Of a stretch of 33,620 nucleotides of DNA, positions 11,197 through 18,026 are shown piece after piece. Numbering within the stretch: the first letter of the stretch is position 1; each line of letters starts with the position of its first letter. The notes below the pieces were generated by a model, which worked only from the letters and a program-made list of their open reading frames with translations, had not been told where the DNA came from and did no database searches. Position numbers and translations under genes: made by a program. Source of the stretch: VRUE01 sp040879985 (lineage in GTDB: Bacteria > Actinomycetota > Thermoleophilia > Solirubrobacterales > 70-9); contig JBBDJH010000005.1 in NCBI GenBank assembly GCA_040879985.1, positions 1 through 33,620 on the forward strand, written 5' to 3'.

Positions 11197-11382
11197 ATGG
11201 CTAAGACTTCGATGAAGGTGAAGCAGGGCCGCAAGGCAAAGTTCAAGTCACGCGAGTACAACCGTTGCCGTCGTTGCGGGCGTCCGCGCGGCTACTACCG
11301 CAAGTTCGGCCTCTGCAGGATCTGCCTGCGCGAGGCCGCCCACGAGGGCTACGTGCCCGGTATGACCAAGTCGAGCTGGTAG
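11197..11382 (+). CDS. rpsZ: 30S ribosomal protein S14, zinc-binding type
   Basis: S14 binds in the head of the small subunit. This 61-residue protein is the short form (type Z). Its zinc ribbon is CRRCGRPRGYYRKFGLCRIC, with cysteines 24, 27, 40 and 43 all present. Actinobacteria often also carry a zinc-free paralogue elsewhere under Zur control; that cannot be checked here. I chose ATG 11197, one base after the rplE stop, with gaggagg in the preceding coding end. Confidence 0.97.
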   Translation: MAKTSMKVKQGRKAKFKSREYNRCRRCGRPRGYYRKFGLCRICLREAAHEGYVPGMTKSSW

Positions 11383-11401
11383 GCAGAGGGATCGAGAGAA
11401 G

Positions 11402-11797
11402 ATGCTGAACGACCCGATATCCGATTACCTGACCCGGATCCGCAACGCGATCGGCTCCGGCCATGACGACGTGGAGATTCCCGCTTCCCGCCTCAAGGAG
11501 GAGATGACGCGGATCCTCAAGGAGCAGGGCTACATCAGCGACTTCCGCCGCAAGCCGGCCAAGGTCGGCGAGGCGATCGAGATCCGCCTCAAGTACACCG
11601 AGGACCGCCGCCCGGTGATCATCGGCCTGGAGCGGGTCTCGCGGCCGGGGCGGCGGCGCTACGTCGACCACAAGGAAGTGCCGCGCGTGCACGGCGGTTC
11701 CGGCACGGCGATCGTCAGCACCTCGGCCGGCGTGATGACCGGCCACGAGGCGAAGCAGAGAGGGGTCGGCGGCGAGGTAGTCGCCTACGTCTGGTAA
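11402..11797 (+). CDS. rpsH: 30S ribosomal protein S8
   Basis: S8 is a primary 16S rRNA binder of the platform and, in E. coli, the repressor of the spc operon. The 131 residues show DPISDYLTRIRNAI, the middle KYTEDRRPVIIGLERVSRPGRRRY, and the C-terminal GTAIVSTSAGVMTGHEAKQRGVGGEVVAYVW. A gagagaag ribosome-binding site precedes the ATG. It lies 19 nt after rpsZ. Confidence 0.97.
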   Translation: MLNDPISDYLTRIRNAIGSGHDDVEIPASRLKEEMTRILKEQGYISDFRRKPAKVGEAIEIRLKYTEDRRPVIIGLERVSRPGRRRYVDHKEVPRVHGGSGTAIVSTSAGVMTGHEAKQRGVGGEVVAYVW

Positions 11798-11808
11798 GTG
11801 AGAGCACG

Positions 11809-12342
11809 ATGAGCCGAATCGGAAGAAAGCCAATCGCAGTCCCCCAGTCCGTCACGGTCGAGCTCGGCCCTGGGCGGGTCGCCGTCAAGGGCCCGAAGGG
11901 CGAGCTGGCGCAGAGCCTCTCGGCCGAGATGCAGGTCGAGCAGGAGGGCGGCACGGTCACCGTGGCGCGACCGACCGACCGCGGCGAGCACCGTGCCCTG
12001 CACGGGTTGACCCGCAGCCTGATCGCCAACATGGTCGAGGGCGTCGTCGACGGCTTCGAGAAGCGGCTGGAGATCCAGGGCGTCGGCTACAGGGCGGCCT
12101 TGAAGGGCAAGACCCTGGAGCTCGCGCTCGGCTACTCCCACCCGGTTTCGGTCGAGCCCCCCGAGGGGATCGAGTTCGAGGTGCCGCAGCCGACCGAGGT
12201 GATCGTGCGCGGGATCGACAAGCAGCTGGTCGGCCAGGTCGCCGCCGACATCCGCAAGCGCCGTCCGCCCGAGCCCTACAAGGGCAAGGGAATCCGCTAC
12301 CGCGACGAGCACGTGATGCGCAAGGTCGGGAAGAGGGCTTAA
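11809..12342 (+). CDS. rplF: 50S ribosomal protein L6
   Basis: L6 lies near the GTPase-associated centre and the sarcin-ricin loop. The 177 residues begin MSRIGRKPIAVPQSVTV and contain both repeated domains. The C-terminal signature is PPEPYKGKGIRYRDEHVMRKVGKRA. It starts 11 nt after rpsH. Nothing unusual. Confidence 0.97.
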   Translation: MSRIGRKPIAVPQSVTVELGPGRVAVKGPKGELAQSLSAEMQVEQEGGTVTVARPTDRGEHRALHGLTRSLIANMVEGVVDGFEKRLEIQGVGYRAALKGKTLELALGYSHPVSVEPPEGIEFEVPQPTEVIVRGIDKQLVGQVAADIRKRRPPEPYKGKGIRYRDEHVMRKVGKRA

Positions 12343-12344
12343 CC

Positions 12345-12698
12345 ATGACTGTGATGACCAAGCGCCAGCAGCGCCTGCGCCGCCGCCGCCGGGTTCGCGC
12401 CCGGATCGTCGGCAGCGCCGAGCGCCCGCGCCTCTCCGTCTACCGCTCCAACCGCGGCGTCTTCGCCCAGCTGATCGACGACGCGGCCGGCCGCACGCTG
12501 GCCGCCGTCAACTGGACCGAGCCGGAGCTGCGCAAGCTCAGCGCCGAAGCGCAGGCGAAGCGGGCCGGCGAGCTGCTCGCCGAGCGCGCCAAGGCGGCCG
12601 GGGTCGAGACCTGCGTCTTCGACCGGGGCGGATACAAGTTCCACGGCCGCGTCAAAGCGCTGGCGGAAGGCGCGCGAGAGGGAGGTCTGATTTTCTAA
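12345..12698 (+). CDS. rplR: 50S ribosomal protein L18
   Basis: L18 binds 5S rRNA together with L5 and L25. The 117 residues include RARIVGSAERPRLSVYRSNRGVFAQLIDD and the C-terminal FDRGGYKFHGRVKALAEGAREGGLIF. It starts 2 nt after rplF. Its TAA overlaps an ATG as TAATG. That ATG looks like the original rpsE start, now separated from the rpsE body by an inserted repeat. Confidence 0.97.
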   Translation: MTVMTKRQQRLRRRRRVRARIVGSAERPRLSVYRSNRGVFAQLIDDAAGRTLAAVNWTEPELRKLSAEAQAKRAGELLAERAKAAGVETCVFDRGGYKFHGRVKALAEGAREGGLIF

Positions 12699-12829
12699 TG
12701 GCGATGACTCCGAAAACCAAGCAGGTCGGTGGACGCAGGGAGGGCGGCGCAGTGAGCGCACTTCTGTGCGTGAACAAGACGACCGACCGAGGACGCCGAG
12801 ATGCGCCGGTTTGCAGGGGTCATCGATGA
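12698..12829 (+). other. 43-codon leader frame created by a repeat insertion at the rpsE 5' end
   Basis: From the ATG overlapping the rplR stop, 43 codons run through the inserted repeat (MAMTPKTKQVGGRREGG ... APVCRGHR). They end at a TGA whose first bases overlap the ATG of rpsE (ATGA at 12826-12829). Because it is bounded by TAATG and ATGA, ribosomes could pass from rplR through this frame to rpsE. It is probably an incidental product of insertion rather than a functional peptide. Confidence 0.45.
12702..12829 (+). repeat. Repeat element, copy 1, between rplR and rpsE
   Basis: The core at 12712-12816 is nearly the reverse complement of 15408-15514: the first 33 and last 28 nt are identical, and the middle has scattered changes and two 1-nt indels. 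The core is bounded by cgatga at 12702-12707 and 12824-12829, a possible target-site duplication. Alternatively gatgac (12703-12708) and gtcatc (12819-12824) close a stem with the gaaaacc/ggtttgc ends. A small central hairpin (gcgcac/gtgcgt) is kept in both copies. No transposase lies nearby, so it is MITE-like at most. Confidence 0.8.
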
Positions 12830-13437
12830 AGGGCATGGACATGACGAATGTGGAGACGGTCGCCCCGAAGGGTCTCGATCTCCAGGAGCGGGTGATCGAG
12901 ATCAACCGCGTCGCCAAGGTGGTCAAGGGCGGCCGTCGCTTCTCCTTCACCGCGCTGGTCGCCGTCGGCGACGAAGAGGGCGTCGTCGGGATCGGCTACG
13001 GCAAGGCCCGCGAGGTCCCGCTGGCGATCCAGAAGGCGGTCGAGAACGCGCGCAAGAGCTTGATCCGCGTGCCCAAATACGGGCAGACGCTGACCCACAA
13101 AATCATCGGCCGCTACGGCGCCGGCCACGTCGTCCTGCGCCCGGCCAGCCCCGGTACCGGCGTGATCGCCGGCGGCGGCGTGCGCGCCGTGCTCGAGCTC
13201 GGCGGCGTGCGCGACGTGCTGACCAAGAGCATCGGCACGCAGAACCCGATCAACCTCGTCAAGGCGACGATGGACGGGCTCGTCCGGCTTCGTCGGCCCG
13301 AGGAGGTTGCCGAGCTGCGCGGGCTGACGGTCGCCCAGGTGCTTGGGGTGGAGAAGACCAATGGGTCAACCGCGGGGCCCGCCTCCACGCCACCCGCGGG
13401 TGAGACGTCTGAGGAGAAAGCTGAGGAGCAGTCGTGA
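12826..13437 (+). CDS. rpsE: 30S ribosomal protein S5
   Basis: S5 supports decoding fidelity and lines the mRNA entry channel. The body is typical: ERVIEINRVAKVVKGGRRFSF, VGIGYGKAREVPLAI, and the C-terminal AGGGVRAVLELGGVRDVL with GTQNPINLVKATMDGL. About 30 Ser/Glu/Pro-rich residues (STAGPASTPPAGETSEEKAEEQS) extend the C-terminus and resemble the L5 tail. I chose ATG 12826 (MKGMDMTNV), which overlaps the preceding leader frame as ATGA; ATG 12835 or 12841 are alternatives. A start at 12766 would translate inserted repeat sequence. Confidence 0.93.
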   Translation: MKGMDMTNVETVAPKGLDLQERVIEINRVAKVVKGGRRFSFTALVAVGDEEGVVGIGYGKAREVPLAIQKAVENARKSLIRVPKYGQTLTHKIIGRYGAGHVVLRPASPGTGVIAGGGVRAVLELGGVRDVLTKSIGTQNPINLVKATMDGLVRLRRPEEVAELRGLTVAQVLGVEKTNGSTAGPASTPPAGETSEEKAEEQS

Positions 13438-13613
13438 GCGCGGTCAAGGTCAAGCAGGTGAAGTCCGCGAACGGCACCAATCCGAGCCAGAAAGCCACGT
13501 TGTACGCGCTTGGGCTGGGGACGATCGGGAACTCAGCTGAGCGCAAGGACTCGCCGCAGTTGCAGGGGCAGCTGAAGGTCGTGTCGCACCTTGTGGAGGT
13601 CGACGGTGGCTGA
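13434..13613 (+). CDS. rpmD: 50S ribosomal protein L30
   Basis: L30 is a small large-subunit protein of bacteria. The 59 residues read as (M)SAVKVKQVKSANGTNPSQK, then LYALGLGTIGNSAERKDSPQL and LKVVSHLVEV, a clear match. The start is GTG at 13434, overlapping the rpsE TGA as GTGA; the end overlaps the GTG of rplO. The gene fits exactly between its usual neighbours. Confidence 0.95.
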   Translation: MSAVKVKQVKSANGTNPSQKATLYALGLGTIGNSAERKDSPQLQGQLKVVSHLVEVDGG

Positions 13614-14112
13614 GAAAAAAGAGACGCCGCGCTCGGAGGAGATCGGGCTGCACAATCTTTCGCCCAAGCCTGGCTCGAAACGGCCGCGCAAGCGGTTGGG
13701 GCGCGGCGAGGGCAGCGGCCTGGGGAAGACCTCCGGCCGCGGCCACAAAGGCTACGGGTCGCGCTCGGGGTCGAAGCGCAAGGTTGGCTACGAGGGCGGG
13801 CAGAACCCGATCCACATGCGGATGCGAAAGCTCCGCGGCCCGCACAAAAAGCAGTCGATGCCGTTCGAGAACTTCCGCACCGCGACCCAGCCGGTCAACG
13901 TCGGCGACCTCGAGGAGCGCTTCGACGCCGGCGCCGAGGTCAAGCCCGAGACGCTGCGGCAGAAGGGCCTGGCGAAGCGCTCCGATCCGATCAAGATCCT
14001 CGCCCGCGGCGAGGTCTCGAAGAAGCTCGACGTTCACGCGCACGCCTTCAGCGCGGCTGCCAAAGAGAAGATCGAGGCAGCCGGCGGTTCCTGTCACACT
14101 CTGGAGCCCTAA
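13606..14112 (+). CDS. rplO: 50S ribosomal protein L15
   Basis: L15 is a late-assembly protein that binds 23S rRNA. The 168 residues contain the family's LGRGEGSGLGKTSGRGHKGYGSRSG and RKVGYEGGQNPIHMRMRKLRG segments, and end SAAAKEKIEAAGGSCHTLEP. I chose GTG 13606 (MAEKKETPRSEEIGLHNL), inside the rpmD end. An ATG at 13591 lies deeper in rpmD and would add five residues. The stop overlaps the secY ATG as TAATG. Confidence 0.96.
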   Translation: MAEKKETPRSEEIGLHNLSPKPGSKRPRKRLGRGEGSGLGKTSGRGHKGYGSRSGSKRKVGYEGGQNPIHMRMRKLRGPHKKQSMPFENFRTATQPVNVGDLEERFDAGAEVKPETLRQKGLAKRSDPIKILARGEVSKKLDVHAHAFSAAAKEKIEAAGGSCHTLEP

Positions 14113-15386
14113 TGGTCAGGACTATTGCGAACGCTTTCAGCGTCGCGGATATCCGCAAGAAGCTTGCCTTCACCGCGGCGATGCTGCTGCTCTACCGGCT
14201 CGGCGCCTACATCCCGGCGCCCGGCGTCGACGCCGAGGCCGTCAAAGAACTCTCCTCCAACTTCGCCGGCGGCAACGTGCTCGGCTTCCTCAGCCTCTTC
14301 TCCGGCGGCGCGCTGGAGCGGCTCTCGCTCTTCGCCCTGGGGATCATGCCCTACATCACCTCCTCGATCATCCTGCAGCTGCTCACCGTGGTCGTGCCCT
14401 CGCTGGAGAAGCTGCAGAAAGAAGGTGAGGTCGGCCAGCAGAAGATCACCCAGTACACGCGCTACCTCACCGTCGGCCTCGCCTTCGGCCAGTCCTTCGG
14501 GTTCGTCTTCCTCTTCCGCTCGTTCGGCGCCGAAGCCGGCGGCAACAACGATCTCGCCACGCTCGGCGGGGCCAAAGTCCTGCTGATCGTGATCTGCCTG
14601 ACCGCGGGCTGCACGCTGCTGATGTGGCTGGGCGAGCTGATCACCCAGCGCGGCATCGGCAACGGCATCTCGCTGATGATCTTCGCCTCGATCGTCTCCG
14701 GCCTGCCGAACGGGATCCAGGCCTGGTGGACCAACCCGGACCAGGTCTTCGTCGTGATGATGCCCTTCGTCGCCCTCGCCGTGATCGTCGCGATCGTCTA
14801 CGTCCAGGAGGGCCAGCGGCGCATCCCGGTCCAGTACGCGAAACGGATGGTGGGGCGCAAAATGACCTCCGGCGGCTCGACCTACCTGCCGCTGCGCGTC
14901 AACATGGCCGGCGTCATCCCGGTCATCTTTGCGGCCTCGATCATGGCCTTCCCGCCGACGATCGGCCAGCTGCTCAACACCCCGCTCGCACTCGACTTCG
15001 CCGCCTTCTTCAGCCCCGACGGGTGGGCCTACGTCGTCGGCGAGGTCTTCTTCATCATCGTCTTCACCTACTTCTACACGGCGGTCACCTTCAACCCCGT
15101 GGATCAGGCCGACAACCTGAAGAAATACGGCGGCTTCATACCCGGCGTGCGTCCAGGCAGGCCGACCGCCGAATTCCTCGACCGGATCCTCTCCCGGCTG
15201 ACCTTCCCGGGCGCCCTCTATCTGGGCGCGGTGGCGGCGTTGCCGACGATCCTGATCAGCCAGACCTCGGCCAACTTCTTTTTCGGCGGCACGTCGATCC
15301 TGATCGTCGTCGGAGTTGCATTGGATACGGTCAAGCAACTAGAGGCTCAGTTGATGATGAGGAACTACGAGGGGTTTTTGAAATAA
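14112..15386 (+). CDS. secY: Protein translocase subunit SecY
   Basis: SecY is the channel of the Sec translocon in the cytoplasmic membrane and exports or inserts proteins with SecE, SecG and SecA. The 424 residues have ten predicted membrane segments, the first at FTAAMLLLYRLGAYIPAPG. They include the signature LGIMPYITSSIILQLLTVV and GELITQRGIGNGISLMIFASI, a cytoplasmic loop RRIPVQYAKR, and the NPVDQADNLKKYGGFIPGVRPG region before the last helices. It is the last gene of the spc-type operon, coupled to rplO by TAATG. A 160-nt gap with an inverted repeat copy follows before adk. Confidence 0.98.
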   Translation: MVRTIANAFSVADIRKKLAFTAAMLLLYRLGAYIPAPGVDAEAVKELSSNFAGGNVLGFLSLFSGGALERLSLFALGIMPYITSSIILQLLTVVVPSLEKLQKEGEVGQQKITQYTRYLTVGLAFGQSFGFVFLFRSFGAEAGGNNDLATLGGAKVLLIVICLTAGCTLLMWLGELITQRGIGNGISLMIFASIVSGLPNGIQAWWTNPDQVFVVMMPFVALAVIVAIVYVQEGQRRIPVQYAKRMVGRKMTSGGSTYLPLRVNMAGVIPVIFAASIMAFPPTIGQLLNTPLALDFAAFFSPDGWAYVVGEVFFIIVFTYFYTAVTFNPVDQADNLKKYGGFIPGVRPGRPTAEFLDRILSRLTFPGALYLGAVAALPTILISQTSANFFFGGTSILIVVGVALDTVKQLEAQLMMRNYEGFLK

Positions 15387-15401
15387 GGACCTACTCAGGC
15401 G

Positions 15402-15521
15402 CGGCCGCTGCAAACCGGCGCATCTCGGCGTCCTCAGTCGGTCGGATCGGGTCACGCACGAAAAGTGCGCTCCCCTCACCTCCCTCCCTGCGTCCACCGA
15501 CCTGCTTGGTTTTCACGGCCG
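15402..15521 (-). repeat. Repeat element, copy 2 (inverted), between secY and adk
   Basis: Read on the minus strand, the core 15408-15514 matches 12712-12816 at roughly nine of ten positions. It is bounded by cggccg on both sides (15402-15407 and 15516-15521), which can be read either as a 6-nt duplication or, being self-complementary, as a stem extension. On the minus strand it is open as KTKQVGGRREGGEGSALFV ... up to a TAG at 15391. Copy 1 shifts frame within the same stretch, so conservation does not look protein-driven. Confidence 0.8.
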
Positions 15522-15546
15522 TTCGATCCTTCACTAATTTCCACTC

Positions 15547-16221
15547 ATGACTGAACTCAACCTCGTACTTCTTGGCCCGCCCGGCAGTGGCAAGGGCACG
15601 CAGGGGGAGCGGTTGCAGGAGGATCTGCGGTTGCCCTACTGGGCGACCGGGGACATTCTGCGGGCTGCTGTGCGGGATGAGACGGAGTTGGGCAGGGCCG
15701 CGAAGGAGTACATGGACCGCGGCGACCTGGTCCCGGACGGGGTGATCGTCGGCGCGATCGGCGAGCGGATCGACTCGGCCGAGGCTGCCGACGGCTTCAT
15801 CCTCGACGGCTTTCCGCGCACGGTGCCGCAGGCCGAGGCGCTGGCCGCCAAGCTGACCGAGCTGGGCCGAGGGCTGACGGCGGTGCTGCTGATCGACGCC
15901 GGCGACGACGAGGTGATCCGCCGGCTGGGCGGCCGCCGGACCTGCGCCGAGAACGGCCACGTCTTCCACGTCGAGTTCAACCCGCCCGAGCGCGAGGGCG
16001 TCTGCGATATCGACGGCAGCGAGCTGATCGTCCGCGACGACGACAAGCCGGAGGTGATCGGCCACCGGCTCGAGACCTACCATGAGAAGACCGAGCCGCT
16101 GATCGAGCTCTACGACCGCCAGAGCCTGCTGCGCCGGATCGACGGCGCCGCGGCCCCGGACGCCGTCGCCGCCGAGTTGCGCCGCGTGCTCGCGACGTTG
16201 AAAATCGAGCAAGACCGTTAG
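15547..16221 (+). CDS. adk: Adenylate kinase
   Basis: Adk interconverts ATP + AMP and 2 ADP in the cytoplasm. The 224-residue long form has the P-loop GPPGSGKGT (10-18), DGFPRT (88-92 region) and the LID insert. The LID has the zinc-form layout, CAEN (133-136) and CDID (153-156), but Asn136 stands where the second Cys is usually found. Zinc binding may therefore be weakened or lost, with His138 or His141 as possible substitutes. It starts 26 nt after repeat copy 2 and is followed by map, as in many bacteria. Confidence 0.97.
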   Translation: MTELNLVLLGPPGSGKGTQGERLQEDLRLPYWATGDILRAAVRDETELGRAAKEYMDRGDLVPDGVIVGAIGERIDSAEAADGFILDGFPRTVPQAEALAAKLTELGRGLTAVLLIDAGDDEVIRRLGGRRTCAENGHVFHVEFNPPEREGVCDIDGSELIVRDDDKPEVIGHRLETYHEKTEPLIELYDRQSLLRRIDGAAAPDAVAAELRRVLATLKIEQDR

Positions 16222-16233
16222 CGGCCCGCGGCC

Positions 16234-17001
16234 GTGTACCGGATGATCGTTCAGAAGAGCCCAGAGCAGGTCGAGCAGATGGCGGCGGCGGGCCGGATCC
16301 TGGTCCGCTGCCTGCGCATGGTCGCAGCCAAGGCGCGCCCCGGCGTCACCACCAAGGAGCTCGACCGGGCGGCCGAGAAGTTCATCCGCTCGCAGGGCGC
16401 CGAGCCGGCCTTCAAGGGCTACCGGGGTTTCCCCGGCTCGATCTGCGCCTCGCCGAACTCGATGGTCGTCCACGGCATTCCCGGGCCATACGAGCTGAAG
16501 CGCGGCGACGTGCTCTCGGTCGACGTCGGCGTGATCAAGGACGGCTGGGTCGCCGACGCGGCGATAACCGTCCCGATCGGCTCGGTCTCGCCCGAGGCCG
16601 GCAAGCTGCTCGACGTGACCAAGGCGGCGCTCTTCGCCGCGGTCGCGCAGATGCAGCCGGGCAACCACCTCGGCGACGTCTCGGCGGCGATCCAGCGCAC
16701 GGTCGAGATCGAGGGCCTCTCGATCATCCGCACCCTGGTCGGGCACGGGATCGGCCGCGACATGCACGAGGAGCCACAGGTTCCCAACTTCGGCGAGCCC
16801 GGCAAGGGGCCGCAGCTGGAGCCGGGCACGGTGCTGGCGGTCGAGCCGATGGTCAACGCCGGCGGCCCGCTCGTGCGCATGGGCGACGACGGCTGGGCGG
16901 TCTATTCCCAGGACGGCTCGCTGGCCGCCCACTTCGAGTTCACGATCGCGGTCACCGCCGAAGGCCCCCGCATCCTCACCCCCTGGCACGAGGACGAGTA
17001 G
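16234..17001 (+). CDS. map: Methionine aminopeptidase, type I
   Basis: This enzyme removes the initiator methionine from nascent proteins, using a dimetal centre. Counting from GTG 16234 (255 residues), the pita-bread fold residues are all present: His80, Asp97 and Asp108 (SVDVG ... ADAAIT), His171 (GHGIG), His178, Glu204 (AVEPMV) and Glu235 (HFEFT). An ATG at 16243 is an equally plausible start, since neither has a clear ribosome-binding site. It lies 12 nt after adk. infA, often next in actinobacteria, is missing. Confidence 0.96.
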   Translation: MYRMIVQKSPEQVEQMAAAGRILVRCLRMVAAKARPGVTTKELDRAAEKFIRSQGAEPAFKGYRGFPGSICASPNSMVVHGIPGPYELKRGDVLSVDVGVIKDGWVADAAITVPIGSVSPEAGKLLDVTKAALFAAVAQMQPGNHLGDVSAAIQRTVEIEGLSIIRTLVGHGIGRDMHEEPQVPNFGEPGKGPQLEPGTVLAVEPMVNAGGPLVRMGDDGWAVYSQDGSLAAHFEFTIAVTAEGPRILTPWHEDE

Positions 17002-17030
17002 AAGATCGATCCCCTGCTATCTTTCCCGGT

Positions 17031-17051
17031 CGGCCCTGAGGGCCGTTTGTT
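17031..17051 (+). terminator. Terminator-like hairpin between map and rpmJ
   Basis: cggccc (17031-17036), loop tga and gggccg (17040-17045) form a perfect 6-bp stem followed by tttgtt. This has the form of a short intrinsic terminator, in the 113-nt gap where infA would be expected. If it works, rpmJ onward needs its own promoter, which I could not identify. Confidence 0.5.
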
Positions 17052-17114
17052 CGTGCTCGCTTGCCCGATTCATGGGGTGGGCGGGAGTCCTGTAGTCGAG
17101 ATGAGACCGGAGCG

Positions 17115-17228
17115 ATGAAGGTTCGAGCTTCCGTAAAGCCGATGTGCGAAAAGTGCAAGGTGATCCGCCGCAACGGCGCGGTCCTCGTGATCTGCCAGAA
17201 CCCGCGCCACAAGCAGCGGCAGGGTTAG
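17115..17228 (+). CDS. rpmJ: 50S ribosomal protein L36, zinc-binding type
   Basis: L36 is the smallest large-subunit protein. The 37 residues are MKVRASVKPMCEKCKVIRR, NGAVLVICQNPRHKQRQG. The zinc ligands C11, C14, C27 and H32 are all present, so this is the zinc-containing form. A ggagcg ribosome-binding site precedes the ATG. It begins the rpmJ-rpsM-rpsK-rpsD-rpoA-rplQ group. Confidence 0.96.
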   Translation: MKVRASVKPMCEKCKVIRRNGAVLVICQNPRHKQRQG

Positions 17229-17240
17229 GTGATCTAGCGA

Positions 17241-17612
17241 ATGGCGCGTATCGCGGGGATCAACATCCCGGTCAACAAGCGGATCGAGATCGGGCTCACC
17301 TACATCTTCGGCATCGGCCGCTCCACCGCGGAGGACATCCTCGCGGAGACCAAGATCGACCCGAACACGTCGGTCAAGGACCTGACCGAGGAAGAGGTCG
17401 TGAAGCTGCGCGAGGCGGTCGAGCAGCGCGAGGTCGAGGGCGACCTGCGGCGCGAGCGCTCCCAGGACGTCAAACGGCTGATGGAGATCGGCTCCTACCG
17501 GGGCCTGCGCCACCGTCGCGGTCTGCCGGTCAGGGGACAGCGGACGAAGACCAACGCGCGCGGCCGCAAGGGCCCGCGCCGGATGAGCGTCGCCGGCAAG
17601 CGCAAGGTATAA
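17241..17612 (+). CDS. rpsM: 30S ribosomal protein S13
   Basis: S13 contacts P-site tRNA and forms intersubunit bridges from the head. The 123 residues include MARIAGINIPVNKRIEIGLTY, FGIGRSTAEDIL and SYRGLRHRRGLPVRGQRTKTNAR. It lies 12 nt after rpmJ. The basic C-terminal tail (RKGPRRMSVAGKRKV) is normal for the family. Confidence 0.97.
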   Translation: MARIAGINIPVNKRIEIGLTYIFGIGRSTAEDILAETKIDPNTSVKDLTEEEVVKLREAVEQREVEGDLRRERSQDVKRLMEIGSYRGLRHRRGLPVRGQRTKTNARGRKGPRRMSVAGKRKV

Positions 17613-17624
17613 GGACCGGGAGAG

Positions 17625-18026
17625 ATGGCAGCCGCGAAAAAACCAGCCAAAGGCCGCACCCGCCGCCGGGTGAAAAAGAACATCGCCTACGGGCAGGCCC
17701 ACATCAAGACTTCGTTCAACAACACGATCGTCACCCTCACCGACCCGCAGGGCAATGTGATCGCCTGGGAGTCGGCCGGCTCGGCGGGCTTCAAAGGCTC
17801 GCGCAAGTCGACCCCCTTCGCCGCCCAGGTGACCGCCGACGCGGCGGCCAAGAAAGGCATGGAACACGGCCTCGAAAAGGTCGAGGTGTTCGCCAAGGGC
17901 GCCGGATCGGGCCGCGAGACGGCGATCCGCTCGCTGCAGGCGGCCGGGCTCGACGTGACCACCGTCAAGGACGTCTCGCCGCAGGCCCACAACGGCTGCC
18001 GGCCGAAGAAGCGGAGGCGCGTCTGA
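17625..18026 (+). CDS. rpsK: 30S ribosomal protein S11
   Basis: S11 lies in the platform near the Shine-Dalgarno helix. The 133 residues show AHIKTSFNNTIVTLTDPQGN, SAGSAGFKGSRKSTPFAAQ, and the C-terminal VSPQAHNGCRPKKRRRV. It is preceded by ccgggagag as ribosome-binding site. Its TGA overlaps the rpsD ATG. Confidence 0.97.
   Translation: MAAAKKPAKGRTRRRVKKNIAYGQAHIKTSFNNTIVTLTDPQGNVIAWESAGSAGFKGSRKSTPFAAQVTADAAAKKGMEHGLEKVEVFAKGAGSGRETAIRSLQAAGLDVTTVKDVSPQAHNGCRPKKRRRV

Noticed and set aside
15391..15531. Repeat copy 2 as a real minus-strand small protein gene
   Set aside because: The reading frame is open there, but copy 1 carries indels that break it, and conservation is concentrated at the ends rather than in codon pattern.
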